Shown: positions 42,909-52,595 of the stretch, in pieces | How positions within the stretch are numbered: position 1 is the first letter of the stretch | How the letters are laid out: each line of letters begins with the position of its first letter | From: JALNZF01 sp964447405 | GTDB lineage: Bacteria; Nitrospirota; UBA9217 | Direction: 5' to 3' | DNA length: 64,000 nt | Assembly (NCBI GenBank): GCA_964447405.1 | Contig: CAYUSP010000003.1 | Location: 248,001-312,000 of the forward strand | Notes under the pieces: model-generated | Database searches by the model: none | What the model saw: only the letters and a program-made list of their open reading frames with translations | What the model was told of the DNA's origin: nothing | Program-made: the position numbers and the translations under genes

Positions 42909-45611
42909 ATGGCGTACGCGAGATTACCGGACAGACTTACGACCATCAATCGCCTCGCAATCATCGTTTTGTTTTTTTGGACCATGGCAATCTCCATGTC
43001 CCTGGTATGGAATGATAGGAACGAAACGCGGCAGGTGTTCGACCTGGCGGAAAAAGAAGCGCTGATCACCTATAATAAGGACCGGGCTTTCCGTGACTGG
43101 GCTGCCAAACACGGCGGCGTGTATGTTCCCGCGACGGCTGAGACGCCTCCCAATCCCTATCTTGCGCATGTATCGGAACGGGATGTCACCCTTCCCTCCG
43201 GCAAGAAGCTCACCCTGATGAACCCCGCGTATGCGTTGCGGGAAATCATGCGCGATTTTGAAAAAACGTACGGCAGCCAGGGACATATCACCAGCCTGAA
43301 GCCCCTGAATCCGGCGAATGCCCCCGATGCATGGGAGCGCAGCGCCCTTCTGGCATTCGAGCGCGGCGCCACGGAAGTCTCAGAGCGGGCCGAAGTGAAT
43401 AAAACGATGCATCTTCGTCTGATGCGGCCTTTGATCGCCAAACAGGAATGCCTCAAGTGCCACGCGCATCAGGGATACAAAATAGGCGATGTCCGGGGCG
43501 GCATCGCAGTCGCCATCCCCATCAACCCTTTTCTGCGCATGCAGCGTTCGAGCAACACGGGCCTGCTGGTAACCCATGGCGTCATCTGGCTGCTGGGTGT
43601 CGGCGGAATCGGGTTCGTCCATGCCCGGGGCAGGCGTAACATTGCCGATTTCACCAGAAACGAGGACGCGATTCTCGAGAGCGAAAACCGCCTCCGCACA
43701 CTCAGCAACAACCTCCCCAACGGGCTGATATATCAGATGACTGCTGACGCGGACAACCGACGAAGGTTCCTGTATATCAGCGGCGGTGTGGAGCGAATCC
43801 ATGGCGTAACCGCCGAAGCAGTGCTCCGTGATCCGATGGCCCTATACAGCCAGATCGTCGACGAGGACCGCGCCACCGTGGCATCGGCCGAGGAGACCTC
43901 TTTCCGGAGCTTAAGCCAGTTCACCGCGGAGATGAGGATCCGGCGTCCGGACAATGAACAGCGTTGGCTCCTTCTTCGTTCATCGCCCCGCCGGCAACCG
44001 GACGGCAGCACGCTCTGGGACGGACTCGAGATCGACATCACCGAGCGCAAGCAGATGGAGGAGGACCTCCGCAGGACTAACGAGCTCCTTGAACGGGTCT
44101 TCACCGTCAGCCACACCCTGATCGCCTACATGGATAAGGATTTCAATTTCATCCGGGTCAACGAAGCGTATGCCGCCGCGGACAACCGTACAGCCGGCTT
44201 CTTCCCTGGCAAAAACCACTTTGCGCTGTTCCCGAACGCGGAAAACGAGGAGATCTTCCGCGCCGTGGTCAGGACCGGCATTCCGTACATCACGTATGAT
44301 AAGCCCTTTGAATACCCGGACCATCCCGAGCGCGGCGTGTCCTACTGGGACTGGACCCTCCAGCCGGTCAAACGGGTGGACGGCGCGGTCGAGGGTCTGG
44401 TGCTCATCCTCCAGAATGTGACCGAACGGAAGCGGGCGGCGCTGGAAAAACAAAAACTCGAACAACAGCTCCAGCAGGCGCAAAAAATGGAATCCATCGG
44501 CACTCTCGCGGGAGGCGTGGCGCACGACTTCAACAATATCCTGACCGCGATCATCGGCTACGGCAACATCATCAAGATGAAAATGAAATCCGATGATCCG
44601 CTACGCGCACCCGTCGATACGATCCTCGCATCTGCGGAACGCGCAGCCAACCTCACGCAAAGCCTTCTCGCCTTCAGCAGGAAGCAGATCATCCATCCGA
44701 GACCGGTGGACCTGAACTGCATTGTGAGGGGCGTTGAAAAATTACTTCACCGGCTCATCGGCGAAGATGTGGATTTGGTCGCGCGGCTTTCACCGGACTG
44801 CCTGACGGTCATGGCCGACGCGGGCCAGATCGAACAGGTGCTCATGAACCTGGCAACCAACGCCCGGGACGCGATGCCCGATGGCGGATCGCTCACCATA
44901 ACAACGCAGGAAGAGCTGCTGGATGAAGGATTCATGAAAGCGCACGGCTACGGCCCGCCTGGAAACTACGCGCTCATCACGGTCTCCGACTCTGGCGAGG
45001 GCATGGATGCGCGGACAAGGGACCATATATTCGAACCTTTCTATACGACAAAAGAACTGGGCCGGGGTACCGGCCTGGGCCTGTCCATCGTATTCGGCAT
45101 CATCAAACAGCATAACGGCAGCATTTCCGTTTACAGCGAACCTGCAAAAGGCACAACGTTCAAGATCTATCTGCCGCTCCTGCCTACCGGGCCGGAGGCT
45201 TCCCGTCCAGCGGAGCTTCTTGAGCCGCCCCGCGGAGGTACTGAAACAATTCTCCTGGCCGAGGACGATGTCGTTGCACGGGAGCTCCTCAAGACCATTC
45301 TTGCGGATTTCGGCTACCGCGTCATCGAGGCGGCAGACGGACAGGAGGCGATCGATCTCTACCAGGAAAGGCAGGCGCCCATTGATCTTCTGATTGTAGA
45401 CGTCATTATGCCGAGAAAAAGCGGCCGGGAAGTGTACGATACGGTCAGGACTGCCTCACCTGAAGCAAAAATCCTGTTCATCAGCGGTTATACTGCGGAC
45501 ATCATTCACAGAAAAGGCATTTTTGAAGAGGAGCTGATGTTCATCTCCAAACCGATTCATCCCGCCGACCTGGCGAGGAAGGTACGGACCATGCTGGATG
45601 AGAAGGCATAG
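42909..45611 (+). CDS. Hybrid histidine kinase with DUF3365-type heme sensor domain
   Basis: At 900 residues it starts at ATG 42909 with AGGTG upstream; GTG 42900 is an alternative. A membrane helix (residues 15-34) and a periplasmic DUF3365 (Tll0287-like) domain with CLKCH (181-185) are followed by a second helix (about 208-228). Two PAS-type domains (about 255-380 and 385-500) and a coiled coil follow. The HisKA phospho-acceptor box is GGVAHDFNN, and the HATPase has NLATNARDAMP, DSGEGMD and GRGTGLGLS. A receiver domain ends the protein (LLAEDDVVA, phospho-Asp in LIVDVIMP, KPIHP). Heme attached to the CxxCH would make it a redox or NO/CO sensor. Confidence 0.94.
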   Translation: MAYARLPDRLTTINRLAIIVLFFWTMAISMSLVWNDRNETRQVFDLAEKEALITYNKDRAFRDWAAKHGGVYVPATAETPPNPYLAHVSERDVTLPSGKKLTLMNPAYALREIMRDFEKTYGSQGHITSLKPLNPANAPDAWERSALLAFERGATEVSERAEVNKTMHLRLMRPLIAKQECLKCHAHQGYKIGDVRGGIAVAIPINPFLRMQRSSNTGLLVTHGVIWLLGVGGIGFVHARGRRNIADFTRNEDAILESENRLRTLSNNLPNGLIYQMTADADNRRRFLYISGGVERIHGVTAEAVLRDPMALYSQIVDEDRATVASAEETSFRSLSQFTAEMRIRRPDNEQRWLLLRSSPRRQPDGSTLWDGLEIDITERKQMEEDLRRTNELLERVFTVSHTLIAYMDKDFNFIRVNEAYAAADNRTAGFFPGKNHFALFPNAENEEIFRAVVRTGIPYITYDKPFEYPDHPERGVSYWDWTLQPVKRVDGAVEGLVLILQNVTERKRAALEKQKLEQQLQQAQKMESIGTLAGGVAHDFNNILTAIIGYGNIIKMKMKSDDPLRAPVDTILASAERAANLTQSLLAFSRKQIIHPRPVDLNCIVRGVEKLLHRLIGEDVDLVARLSPDCLTVMADAGQIEQVLMNLATNARDAMPDGGSLTITTQEELLDEGFMKAHGYGPPGNYALITVSDSGEGMDARTRDHIFEPFYTTKELGRGTGLGLSIVFGIIKQHNGSISVYSEPAKGTTFKIYLPLLPTGPEASRPAELLEPPRGGTETILLAEDDVVARELLKTILADFGYRVIEAADGQEAIDLYQERQAPIDLLIVDVIMPRKSGREVYDTVRTASPEAKILFISGYTADIIHRKGIFEEELMFISKPIHPADLARKVRTMLDEKA

Positions 45612-45645
45612 CCGCGCCTGACCGGAATGCTCCGTTGTCGTTCTA

Positions 45646-45654
45646 TGATATACT
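45646..45654 (+). promoter_or_regulatory. Candidate extended -10 promoter upstream of the 7TM kinase
   Basis: ATGATATACTT contains TG-A-TATACT (45647-45654). The same ATGATATACTT string occurs upstream of the sensor gene at 52596. It lies about 150 bp ahead of ATG 45804. Confidence 0.4.
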
Positions 45655-45803
45655 TCCAGCATTCAGCCTCTCTTCCCGGCCAGAGTACTGGATCTCACGA
45701 TTGTTGCATCCGCCCTCACCTGTGCATCTTCTCATCCTGTTGCTCCTGAATTATCAGGAAGGCAGGTTAAACTGCGGACTGAATTTCCGCCGGAAGGGCA
45801 CCT

Positions 45804-48800
45804 ATGATGCTGCACGTATTCAATCCCGATAATTACCTATTCAATGTATACGCGATTCCTATGCTCGTCACCGGTACGGCAATCGCCTGCCTCGGGTTCT
45901 TTGTGCTCACGCGGGAACACCGATCTCCTCTAGGGATATCCTATCTTTTCATGTGCCTGTCCATAAGTTTTTTTCAGATCATGACAGGCCTGGTTTATGC
46001 GAACCAGGAGACCAGCCTGATACTCCCGTTGTGCAAGATCGCTTCGCTTGCAGTAATCTTCATTCCGCTTACCATCCTGATAAAAACCCTGACACTCTTC
46101 GTACTCAGTCGCCAGTATCGATCGGTCATAGCGGCAAGCGTTGTCATGTCGATCCTGTTCTCGATCAGCCTGTTCACTTCGGACCTGTTCATCAGTGGGC
46201 TCGAGCACTTCTTCTGGGGTTGGTATGTCCTGTACGGTCCTCTTGGATATGCCTTCATGGCATATTTTTTCGGCATCATGCTCTTCATCCTGCGACTTTA
46301 CTGGCAGGAATTTATGAACTGCACTACGAAACGACAAAAGAAGCGATACCATGGTTTGCTGACGGCATTTATCGGCGGGTATCTCGGTTCTCTTGACTTT
46401 CTTCCCACCCTCGGCATCCCCATCTATCCATTCGGTTATCTTTTCATAGGTTTTTTCATTGCAGTATCCGCCTATACGATCGCACGATATCAGCTGAAGG
46501 ATATAACGCTTGAACTTGCCGCCAGTCAGATCCTCGATACCATGCAAGGCGCTGTCATCGTCACCAGCATGGCCGGTATGATCAGGGTCATCAACAGGGT
46601 AGCCCTGGAGATGCTCGGGTCTCCGCGATCAGAGCTTATCGGGAAGGATCTCATGCAGGTACTTCCTGTTCCGGCGGAATTCACCGCTGCCATCAAAGCG
46701 GGAAAGCGCGCTGTTTCCGGCGAAATGACATGGCAGGGTAAGAAGAGCAGGTACGAAGTAAACATGTCCGCATCGCTGCTTGCCGACACGCGGGACGGAG
46801 AGCCCGAGGGTATCGTCTATGTCGCCACCGATATCACCAGGCTCAAACAGATTCAGGCAAAACTGACCTTAAGCGAGGAACGCCAGCGGCTTGCCCACAG
46901 CGCTACCAACCAGGGGTGGTTCGACCTGAATGTCCAGACAGGTGAGACTGTTGTCAGCCCCACCATGGAACAAATGTTGGGATACGCCCCCGGGGAGTTC
47001 ACCTGGGACCTGCAGTTTTTTTTCAACAGCATCCACCCGGACGATCGACCTGTGGTCCAGCAAGCATATCAGGAATGCCTTGCATCGGGTGGACCGTGTA
47101 CCATGGTATACCGTCGCAAGATGAAGTACGGGCAATGGATATGGCTCAGTTCCATCGGAAAGATCGTGGAATACGACAGGGAGCATAAACCTCTCCGCAT
47201 GATCGGGGTCCATGCCGATATATCCGCCCGCAAGGAGGCTGAGGAGCAGCTCAAGCAGTCTCTGTCCCTGCTGAAATCCACTCTCCAGTCAACAGCGGAC
47301 GGGATTCTCGTTGTTGCCGACAACGGCAGGATCACGGATTATAACGAGCAGTTTGTAAAATTGTGGGGCATCCCGAAGTCCATCCTCGATCTGCACGATG
47401 ACCAGCAGGCGCTGGACTTCGTACTCGCCCAGCTGAAAAATCCGGAACAGTTTATTGCCAAGGTCAGGGCGCTGTATGCTGACACTGATGCTACGAGTTT
47501 TGATATCCTGGATTTCAAGGACGGGCGCGTTTTCGAGCGATATTCTCAACCACAGAGGATCGAGGGCAAACCGATCGGCAGAGTGTTCAGTTTCCGCGAT
47601 ATCACAGAACGCAAGCGGGCGGAAGAGGCGCGAAGAAAGAGCGAGGAATTGTCTAAGACCGTGCATGATAATATCGAGGTAGGGATCGCCGTCATCGGGC
47701 CTGATATGCGGATCCGCTCGATGAATCGGCAAATGCGCCGGTGGTTTCCCCATGTTGACCCCGGGGTAATGCCGATTTGCCATCAAACGTTCAATGAGCC
47801 GCCCCGCGCGGAGCCCTGCTCCTACTGTCCCACAATCAGAACGCTGCGTGACGGGAAGGTCCATGAAGCCGTCACGGAAACGCCGACAGCCACCGGTGTG
47901 AGGAACTACCGGGTCATTTCCTCGCCGCTCCTGGCGGCTGACGGATCTGTCGAGGCTGCGATAGAGATGGTGGACGACATTACCGAGCGCAGGCAGGCGG
48001 AAATATTGCTGCAGGAGAGCGAAGAACGGTATCGCCAGCTCGTAGACCAGTCACCCGATGCGATATGCGTTCATCAGCACGGCAAGTACGTCTTTGTCAA
48101 TAGAGCGGCGGTTGCGCTCTTTGGCGCTCATTCCGAGCGGGAACTCATCGGCATGCCGATCATCGATACCGTCCACCCCGCATATCGTGAGCAGCTCCGG
48201 AGAAGGTTAAAATATATTTCAGGCACCCATCGAAAACCCGATTTTATGGAGCTGAAACTTATCCGGTTCGACGGTTTTGTGCTGACCTCCGTGATCATCA
48301 GTGTGCCCATACAGTATCATGGAGGCCCCGCGATCCAGGTAGTGATCCATGACGTCACCTCGCGGAAACTGGCGGAAGATAAACTCCGGCGGAATGCCCG
48401 TGAGCAACAGATCATTCTCAATACGACCGATTTCGGCATCGTATATGTGAAGGACAGAACGCTGGTTTGGACCAATCCGGCATTCAGAACCATGTTCGGC
48501 TATTCCCGATACGAAACCGCCGGTCTTGATACAAGACAACTCTATGCGGATGTCCGGGATTATGAACGGGTCGGCCTGGAGGGCTATGCCCGGATCGCAA
48601 CCGGTAATGCTTATACCATAGAGGTGAAGTCGAAGAAGAAAAATGGCAGCACCTTCTGGCTTAGCCTCAGCGGGAGGGCCGTAAATCCGGACGATGCTTC
48701 CGCGGGTTCAATCTGGATGCTCCAGGACATCTCCGAACGCAAGTCGGCCGCGGAGGCGCTGCAGAAGAAAACACATCAACTCGAAAACCTGACCACGACG

Positions 48801-49625
48801 CTCGAACAACGGGTCAAGGCTGAGGTCGCCCTGCGTCTGAAGAATGAGCAAATCCTGTTTCAGCAGTCAAAACTCGCGGCTATAGGAGAGACCCTCGGCG
48901 CGATCGCCCATCAATGGCGCCAGCCTCTGAATGCGCTGGGGCTCATTATTCAGAATTTGAAGGACGCGTATGCGTTCGGGGACCTGACCAAGGAATCCAT
49001 CGAGCAGACAGTGCGGAATTCCATGTCCCAGATCCAGCACATGTCCAAAACGATCGATGATTTCCGAAACTTCTTCCAACCGGACAAAGAGCGGACTTCC
49101 TTCGGCGCCATTCGCGCGGTTGGAGACGTACTTGAGTTGTTTTCCGCGCAACTGCGCTCAAATGATATCGGCTGTCGGATCACCTGCCAGGTACATGGCA
49201 TCACCTTTAAGGACCCTGCGGACATCGTTCAGTGCGAAGAAACGATGGTCCTCGGTTTTCGGAACGAATTCGAGCATGTGATCCTGAATCTGGTGAACAA
49301 TGCCCGGGAATCAATCCTGGAGAACCGCGGACGGGGTCATGGCCCAGACCAGGGTGTACTGAGCTTCGATTTCCACAACCAGGCCGGGAAGATCGTCATC
49401 CGAATAAGTGACAACGGGGGCGGCATCGACCGGAACAGCATCGACCGGATATTCGAACCCTATTTCACGACCAAGGACGCTGCCAAGGGCACCGGTCTGG
49501 GTTTGTATATGTCCAAGGTGATCATCGAAGACCACATGAAGGGTACCCTGGTTGCGGCGAATGACGAGCAGGGCGCCGTCTTCACCATTGTGCTGGCTCA
49601 GGCGGACGAGCGGAGGACCTCATGA
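45804..49625 (+). CDS. Large 7TM multi-PAS histidine kinase
   Basis: This 1273-residue protein begins with a seven-helix membrane domain of the histidine-kinase N-terminal 7TM type (residues 1-235). Five or six PAS domains follow (about 240-355, 360-485, 490-615, 620-735, 740-855 and 860-975). One of them carries a cysteine cluster (PICHQTF...PCSYCPT). The HisKA domain has the rarer GAIAHQWRQPLNALGL H-box, and the HATPase has NLVNNARESI, DNGGGID and GTGLGLYM. There is no receiver of its own; the next gene, overlapping by 4 bp, supplies one. The start could also be the second Met (45807). Confidence 0.93.
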   Translation: MMLHVFNPDNYLFNVYAIPMLVTGTAIACLGFFVLTREHRSPLGISYLFMCLSISFFQIMTGLVYANQETSLILPLCKIASLAVIFIPLTILIKTLTLFVLSRQYRSVIAASVVMSILFSISLFTSDLFISGLEHFFWGWYVLYGPLGYAFMAYFFGIMLFILRLYWQEFMNCTTKRQKKRYHGLLTAFIGGYLGSLDFLPTLGIPIYPFGYLFIGFFIAVSAYTIARYQLKDITLELAASQILDTMQGAVIVTSMAGMIRVINRVALEMLGSPRSELIGKDLMQVLPVPAEFTAAIKAGKRAVSGEMTWQGKKSRYEVNMSASLLADTRDGEPEGIVYVATDITRLKQIQAKLTLSEERQRLAHSATNQGWFDLNVQTGETVVSPTMEQMLGYAPGEFTWDLQFFFNSIHPDDRPVVQQAYQECLASGGPCTMVYRRKMKYGQWIWLSSIGKIVEYDREHKPLRMIGVHADISARKEAEEQLKQSLSLLKSTLQSTADGILVVADNGRITDYNEQFVKLWGIPKSILDLHDDQQALDFVLAQLKNPEQFIAKVRALYADTDATSFDILDFKDGRVFERYSQPQRIEGKPIGRVFSFRDITERKRAEEARRKSEELSKTVHDNIEVGIAVIGPDMRIRSMNRQMRRWFPHVDPGVMPICHQTFNEPPRAEPCSYCPTIRTLRDGKVHEAVTETPTATGVRNYRVISSPLLAADGSVEAAIEMVDDITERRQAEILLQESEERYRQLVDQSPDAICVHQHGKYVFVNRAAVALFGAHSERELIGMPIIDTVHPAYREQLRRRLKYISGTHRKPDFMELKLIRFDGFVLTSVIISVPIQYHGGPAIQVVIHDVTSRKLAEDKLRRNAREQQIILNTTDFGIVYVKDRTLVWTNPAFRTMFGYSRYETAGLDTRQLYADVRDYERVGLEGYARIATGNAYTIEVKSKKKNGSTFWLSLSGRAVNPDDASAGSIWMLQDISERKSAAEALQKKTHQLENLTTTLEQRVKAEVALRLKNEQILFQQSKLAAIGETLGAIAHQWRQPLNALGLIIQNLKDAYAFGDLTKESIEQTVRNSMSQIQHMSKTIDDFRNFFQPDKERTSFGAIRAVGDVLELFSAQLRSNDIGCRITCQVHGITFKDPADIVQCEETMVLGFRNEFEHVILNLVNNARESILENRGRGHGPDQGVLSFDFHNQAGKIVIRISDNGGGIDRNSIDRIFEPYFTTKDAAKGTGLGLYMSKVIIEDHMKGTLVAANDEQGAVFTIVLAQADERRTS

Positions 49626-51907
49626 ACGATCAGAAGCCGTATGATATCTCGGTGCTGTATGTCGAAGATGAGCCATCGACGCGAAAGATGATTGCGGAGA
49701 TCCTTCAGCGCCGCGTACGGGAGGTGATCACGGCACGGAATGGGAGCGACGGCCTCGCACTGTTCAGGGAGCACAAGCCCGACCTGGTCGTGACGGATAT
49801 CCGGATGCCGGTCATGGATGGCATCAGGATGGCGAGGGAGATCCGCGCGGAAAACAAGGAGGCGCTCATTATCGTTACCACCGCGCATAGCGACTCGCAG
49901 TTCCTTCTCGATGCCATCAACATCGGCATCGATCAGTATGTGGTCAAGCCAGTGAGCCTGGAGAAGCTCTCCGGAGTAATCAGCAAGTGCGCGGGGATCA
50001 TTGATTCCCGCCGGGTGGCAAGACAGCTCCATGAAAGCGAGACCAGGTTCCGTGCGGTCTTTGAACATTCCGTTGACGCAATCGGGATATCAAAGACAGG
50101 CACCCATGTCTTCGTCAATCCCGCATACCTGGCGCTCTTCGGGTATGCATCGAACGAAGAGCTGGCTGGTAAGCCGGTCCTTGATCTTATCGCACCATGC
50201 GAACGCCCCGCGATCCTTGAACGAATTCAACAGCGTGCGCAGGGGGAATCCATGCCTTCGAGCTACGAGACCCGCGGACTGAGAAAAACCGGAGAAGAAT
50301 TCGTCATGGATGTCCACGCGTCCACGTACGAACTGTCCGGCTCGACCTATACGCTTGTCATCCTGAGGGACATCACCGAACCTAAAAAGATGGAAGAGGC
50401 GCTTATCCAGGCCAAAGAAGAATGGGAACGGACCTTCAATGCCATTTCCGACCCTATCATGATCCTCGATACGAACTTCAGCATCATGAAAGCCAATAAG
50501 GCCATGGCGGACGCCTTAAGCGTTACTCCGGACCGAGCGATCGGATTGACCTGCTACGAATCGGTCCATGGTACAATAACGCCGCCTGAACACTGCCCCC
50601 ATGCAAAGCTCGTAAAAGACGGGCAGGCCCGCTCCGAAGAAATATTTGAACCGAGGCTCGGCGGTCATTACCTCATCACGGTTTCTCCACTACACGCGCC
50701 CGACGGGACTCTAGTAGGCTCCATCCATGCGGCCCGCGATATCTCTGTGATGAAGAAAGCCGAGGAAATGATAATACAATACTCCCAGAATCTTGAGCAA
50801 CTGCTCGCCATATCACGCGAAACAACCATGACCGCCGACCTGAAGGTCTTGTACCGGGCCTTTGTCAACGCATCAAAAGATCTTCTGGGCCTCGACTTTT
50901 CGACCTTGATGCTGCTTTCCGATGACAATCAAACGCTGACGATTCAGGACTGCCTCGGATTCCCGGAGTCCATGATAGGACATTTCAGTCTCGCTGAGGG
51001 CCAGGGGCTCTCATCACTGGTTGTCAGGAATAGAAGGCCGGAAACGGTCGAGAATTTTGCCCAAGAGACCCGGTTTGACGTTCCCGCAATTGTCCGGCAA
51101 AAGAACATCCGGTCAGCTCTTGCGGTGCCGATGATGATGAAAGATAAGGTCTTCGGCGTCCTGATAGGGCATTCAACAGGGCTTAGGATTTTTTCCCGGA
51201 ATGAGATCGACATCTACCAGCACATCGCCAACCAGGCGGCTGTCGCCATCCAGAACGCGATGAATATGGACATCATCAGAAAGAGCGAAAAGTATGTTCG
51301 TGACATCACCGCATCCCTGGGCGAAGGCGTCTATGTGCTGAATGCGAACGGGGAAACGACGTTTGTGAACCCGGAAGCCGAGGCCCTGCTGGGCTGGTCC
51401 GAGAAGGAACTGATCAATAATAACATACACGATATTGTCCATAATCGGAAAGCTGATGGACATCCCCTGTTGTTCCAGGACTGCGAGATGCAAAAGGTCA
51501 TTCAAACCGGAAACCGGTTCCATTCCATCGACGAGCAGTTCGTAAGAAAAGACGGAACAGTCTTTCCAGTATCCGTCCACAGCACCCCATTGATGGAAGA
51601 GGGGAAGGTCGTCGCCTCGGTCACCTCCTTCCGCGACATAACGGAAACAAAGCGGAACGAGCAGGAACGGGAACGGTTGATCGCCGACCTGCAGAAAGCC
51701 CTTGCAGAGATCAAGACGCTGCACAGGATCCTGCCGATATGCTCGAACTGCAAGAAGATCCGCGACGAAAAAGGGGCGTGGACGCAAATCGAAGCGTATA
51801 TAAGCAAACACACGGATACCCTGTTCACCCACGGGATATGTCAGGATTGCGCGAAACTGCTGTATCCGGAGATTTACCCGGAAAAAGGGCCATTATCCGA
51901 AGGATGA
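49622..51907 (+). CDS. Response regulator with REC, PAS, GAF domains and C-terminal Cys4 module
   Basis: The 761-residue soluble protein starts at ATG 49622, overlapping the kinase stop (ATGA). The receiver domain (residues 8-125) has phospho-acceptor D59 (VVTDIRMP), E15/D16 and the Lys in VVKPVS. PAS domains lie at about 140-255 and 265-380, followed by a GAF domain (about 400-545) and a third PAS (555-680). After a coiled coil it ends in the Cys4 module ICSNCKKIRDE...CQDCAKLLYP. No enzyme or DNA-binding output is seen. It is very probably the partner of the preceding kinase. Confidence 0.92.
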   Translation: MNDQKPYDISVLYVEDEPSTRKMIAEILQRRVREVITARNGSDGLALFREHKPDLVVTDIRMPVMDGIRMAREIRAENKEALIIVTTAHSDSQFLLDAINIGIDQYVVKPVSLEKLSGVISKCAGIIDSRRVARQLHESETRFRAVFEHSVDAIGISKTGTHVFVNPAYLALFGYASNEELAGKPVLDLIAPCERPAILERIQQRAQGESMPSSYETRGLRKTGEEFVMDVHASTYELSGSTYTLVILRDITEPKKMEEALIQAKEEWERTFNAISDPIMILDTNFSIMKANKAMADALSVTPDRAIGLTCYESVHGTITPPEHCPHAKLVKDGQARSEEIFEPRLGGHYLITVSPLHAPDGTLVGSIHAARDISVMKKAEEMIIQYSQNLEQLLAISRETTMTADLKVLYRAFVNASKDLLGLDFSTLMLLSDDNQTLTIQDCLGFPESMIGHFSLAEGQGLSSLVVRNRRPETVENFAQETRFDVPAIVRQKNIRSALAVPMMMKDKVFGVLIGHSTGLRIFSRNEIDIYQHIANQAAVAIQNAMNMDIIRKSEKYVRDITASLGEGVYVLNANGETTFVNPEAEALLGWSEKELINNNIHDIVHNRKADGHPLLFQDCEMQKVIQTGNRFHSIDEQFVRKDGTVFPVSVHSTPLMEEGKVVASVTSFRDITETKRNEQERERLIADLQKALAEIKTLHRILPICSNCKKIRDEKGAWTQIEAYISKHTDTLFTHGICQDCAKLLYPEIYPEKGPLSEG

Positions 51908-51938
51908 CCGCGCCGGAACAGCCGCAAAGGAGAACCCT

Positions 51939-52448
51939 ATGCTCAAAGGGAAAGTACTGATCGTGGATGACGACAAGGTCTTATGCTCCGTGTTCAAGGA
52001 AGGGTTGCTGTCGAGCGGATATGACTGCGAAACTGCCTGTAACGGCAAATCCGCGCTGGCGCTTCTCGACAGCAACGACTATGATGCAATGGTGACGGAC
52101 ATCATCATGCCGGGCATGGACGGCCTTGAACTGACCTATAAGACGAAACAGATCAAACCTGAAATGGCCGTTATTGTCATGACCGGCTTTCAGCAGGACG
52201 AATCATATGACCGGGCCATCGGCTACGGAGCTTCCGATTTCATCAAGAAGCCCTTTGCCGTGAATGAACTGGTCCTGCGCATTGAGCGAGTCATGCGCGA
52301 CGCAAGAACGCTTGCTGAAATCCGGCGGAAGCAGGAGGAAGTAAGGGTCATCTCCCACGAGATGATCGCCGGTGTCCAGGATGAAGCCGCAGAGAAGATC
52401 GCCGCCCTTGAGCAGCAGATCGTCAATCTGAGGAAAAATATGACCTGA
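51939..52448 (+). CDS. Single-domain response regulator with C-terminal coiled coil
   Basis: The 169-residue protein has a complete receiver domain: acidic pocket D10-D12, phospho-acceptor D54 (MVTDIIMPGMDG), Thr in VIVMTGF and Lys in IKKPFA. About 45 residues of charged helix follow (LAEIRRKQEEVRVISHEM...KIAALEQQIVNLRKNM). It has no output domain. It lies 31 bp after the REC-PAS-GAF-Cys4 gene, with AAAGGAG upstream, and is probably the last gene of the kinase operon. Confidence 0.92.
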   Translation: MLKGKVLIVDDDKVLCSVFKEGLLSSGYDCETACNGKSALALLDSNDYDAMVTDIIMPGMDGLELTYKTKQIKPEMAVIVMTGFQQDESYDRAIGYGASDFIKKPFAVNELVLRIERVMRDARTLAEIRRKQEEVRVISHEMIAGVQDEAAEKIAALEQQIVNLRKNMT

Positions 52449-52551
52449 GCGTGGCACTATGCGTGTCCCGTATGCGTAGTCCGCTTTTCTTAAAAAACCC
52501 TGCAGACCGTATCTCACCGCTGTCGGAACAGGCATTTTCAATGGTTTTTCA

Positions 52552-52560
52552 TGATATACT
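52552..52560 (+). promoter_or_regulatory. Candidate extended -10 promoter upstream of the second SBP-PAS-Cys4 sensor
   Basis: TG-A-TATACT lies 36 bp upstream of ATG 52596, in the same ATGATATACTT context as at 45645. No good -35 is seen. Confidence 0.4.
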
Positions 52561-52595
52561 TGCCTTATTCACCCTTGCAGTTAATAAGGATCACG

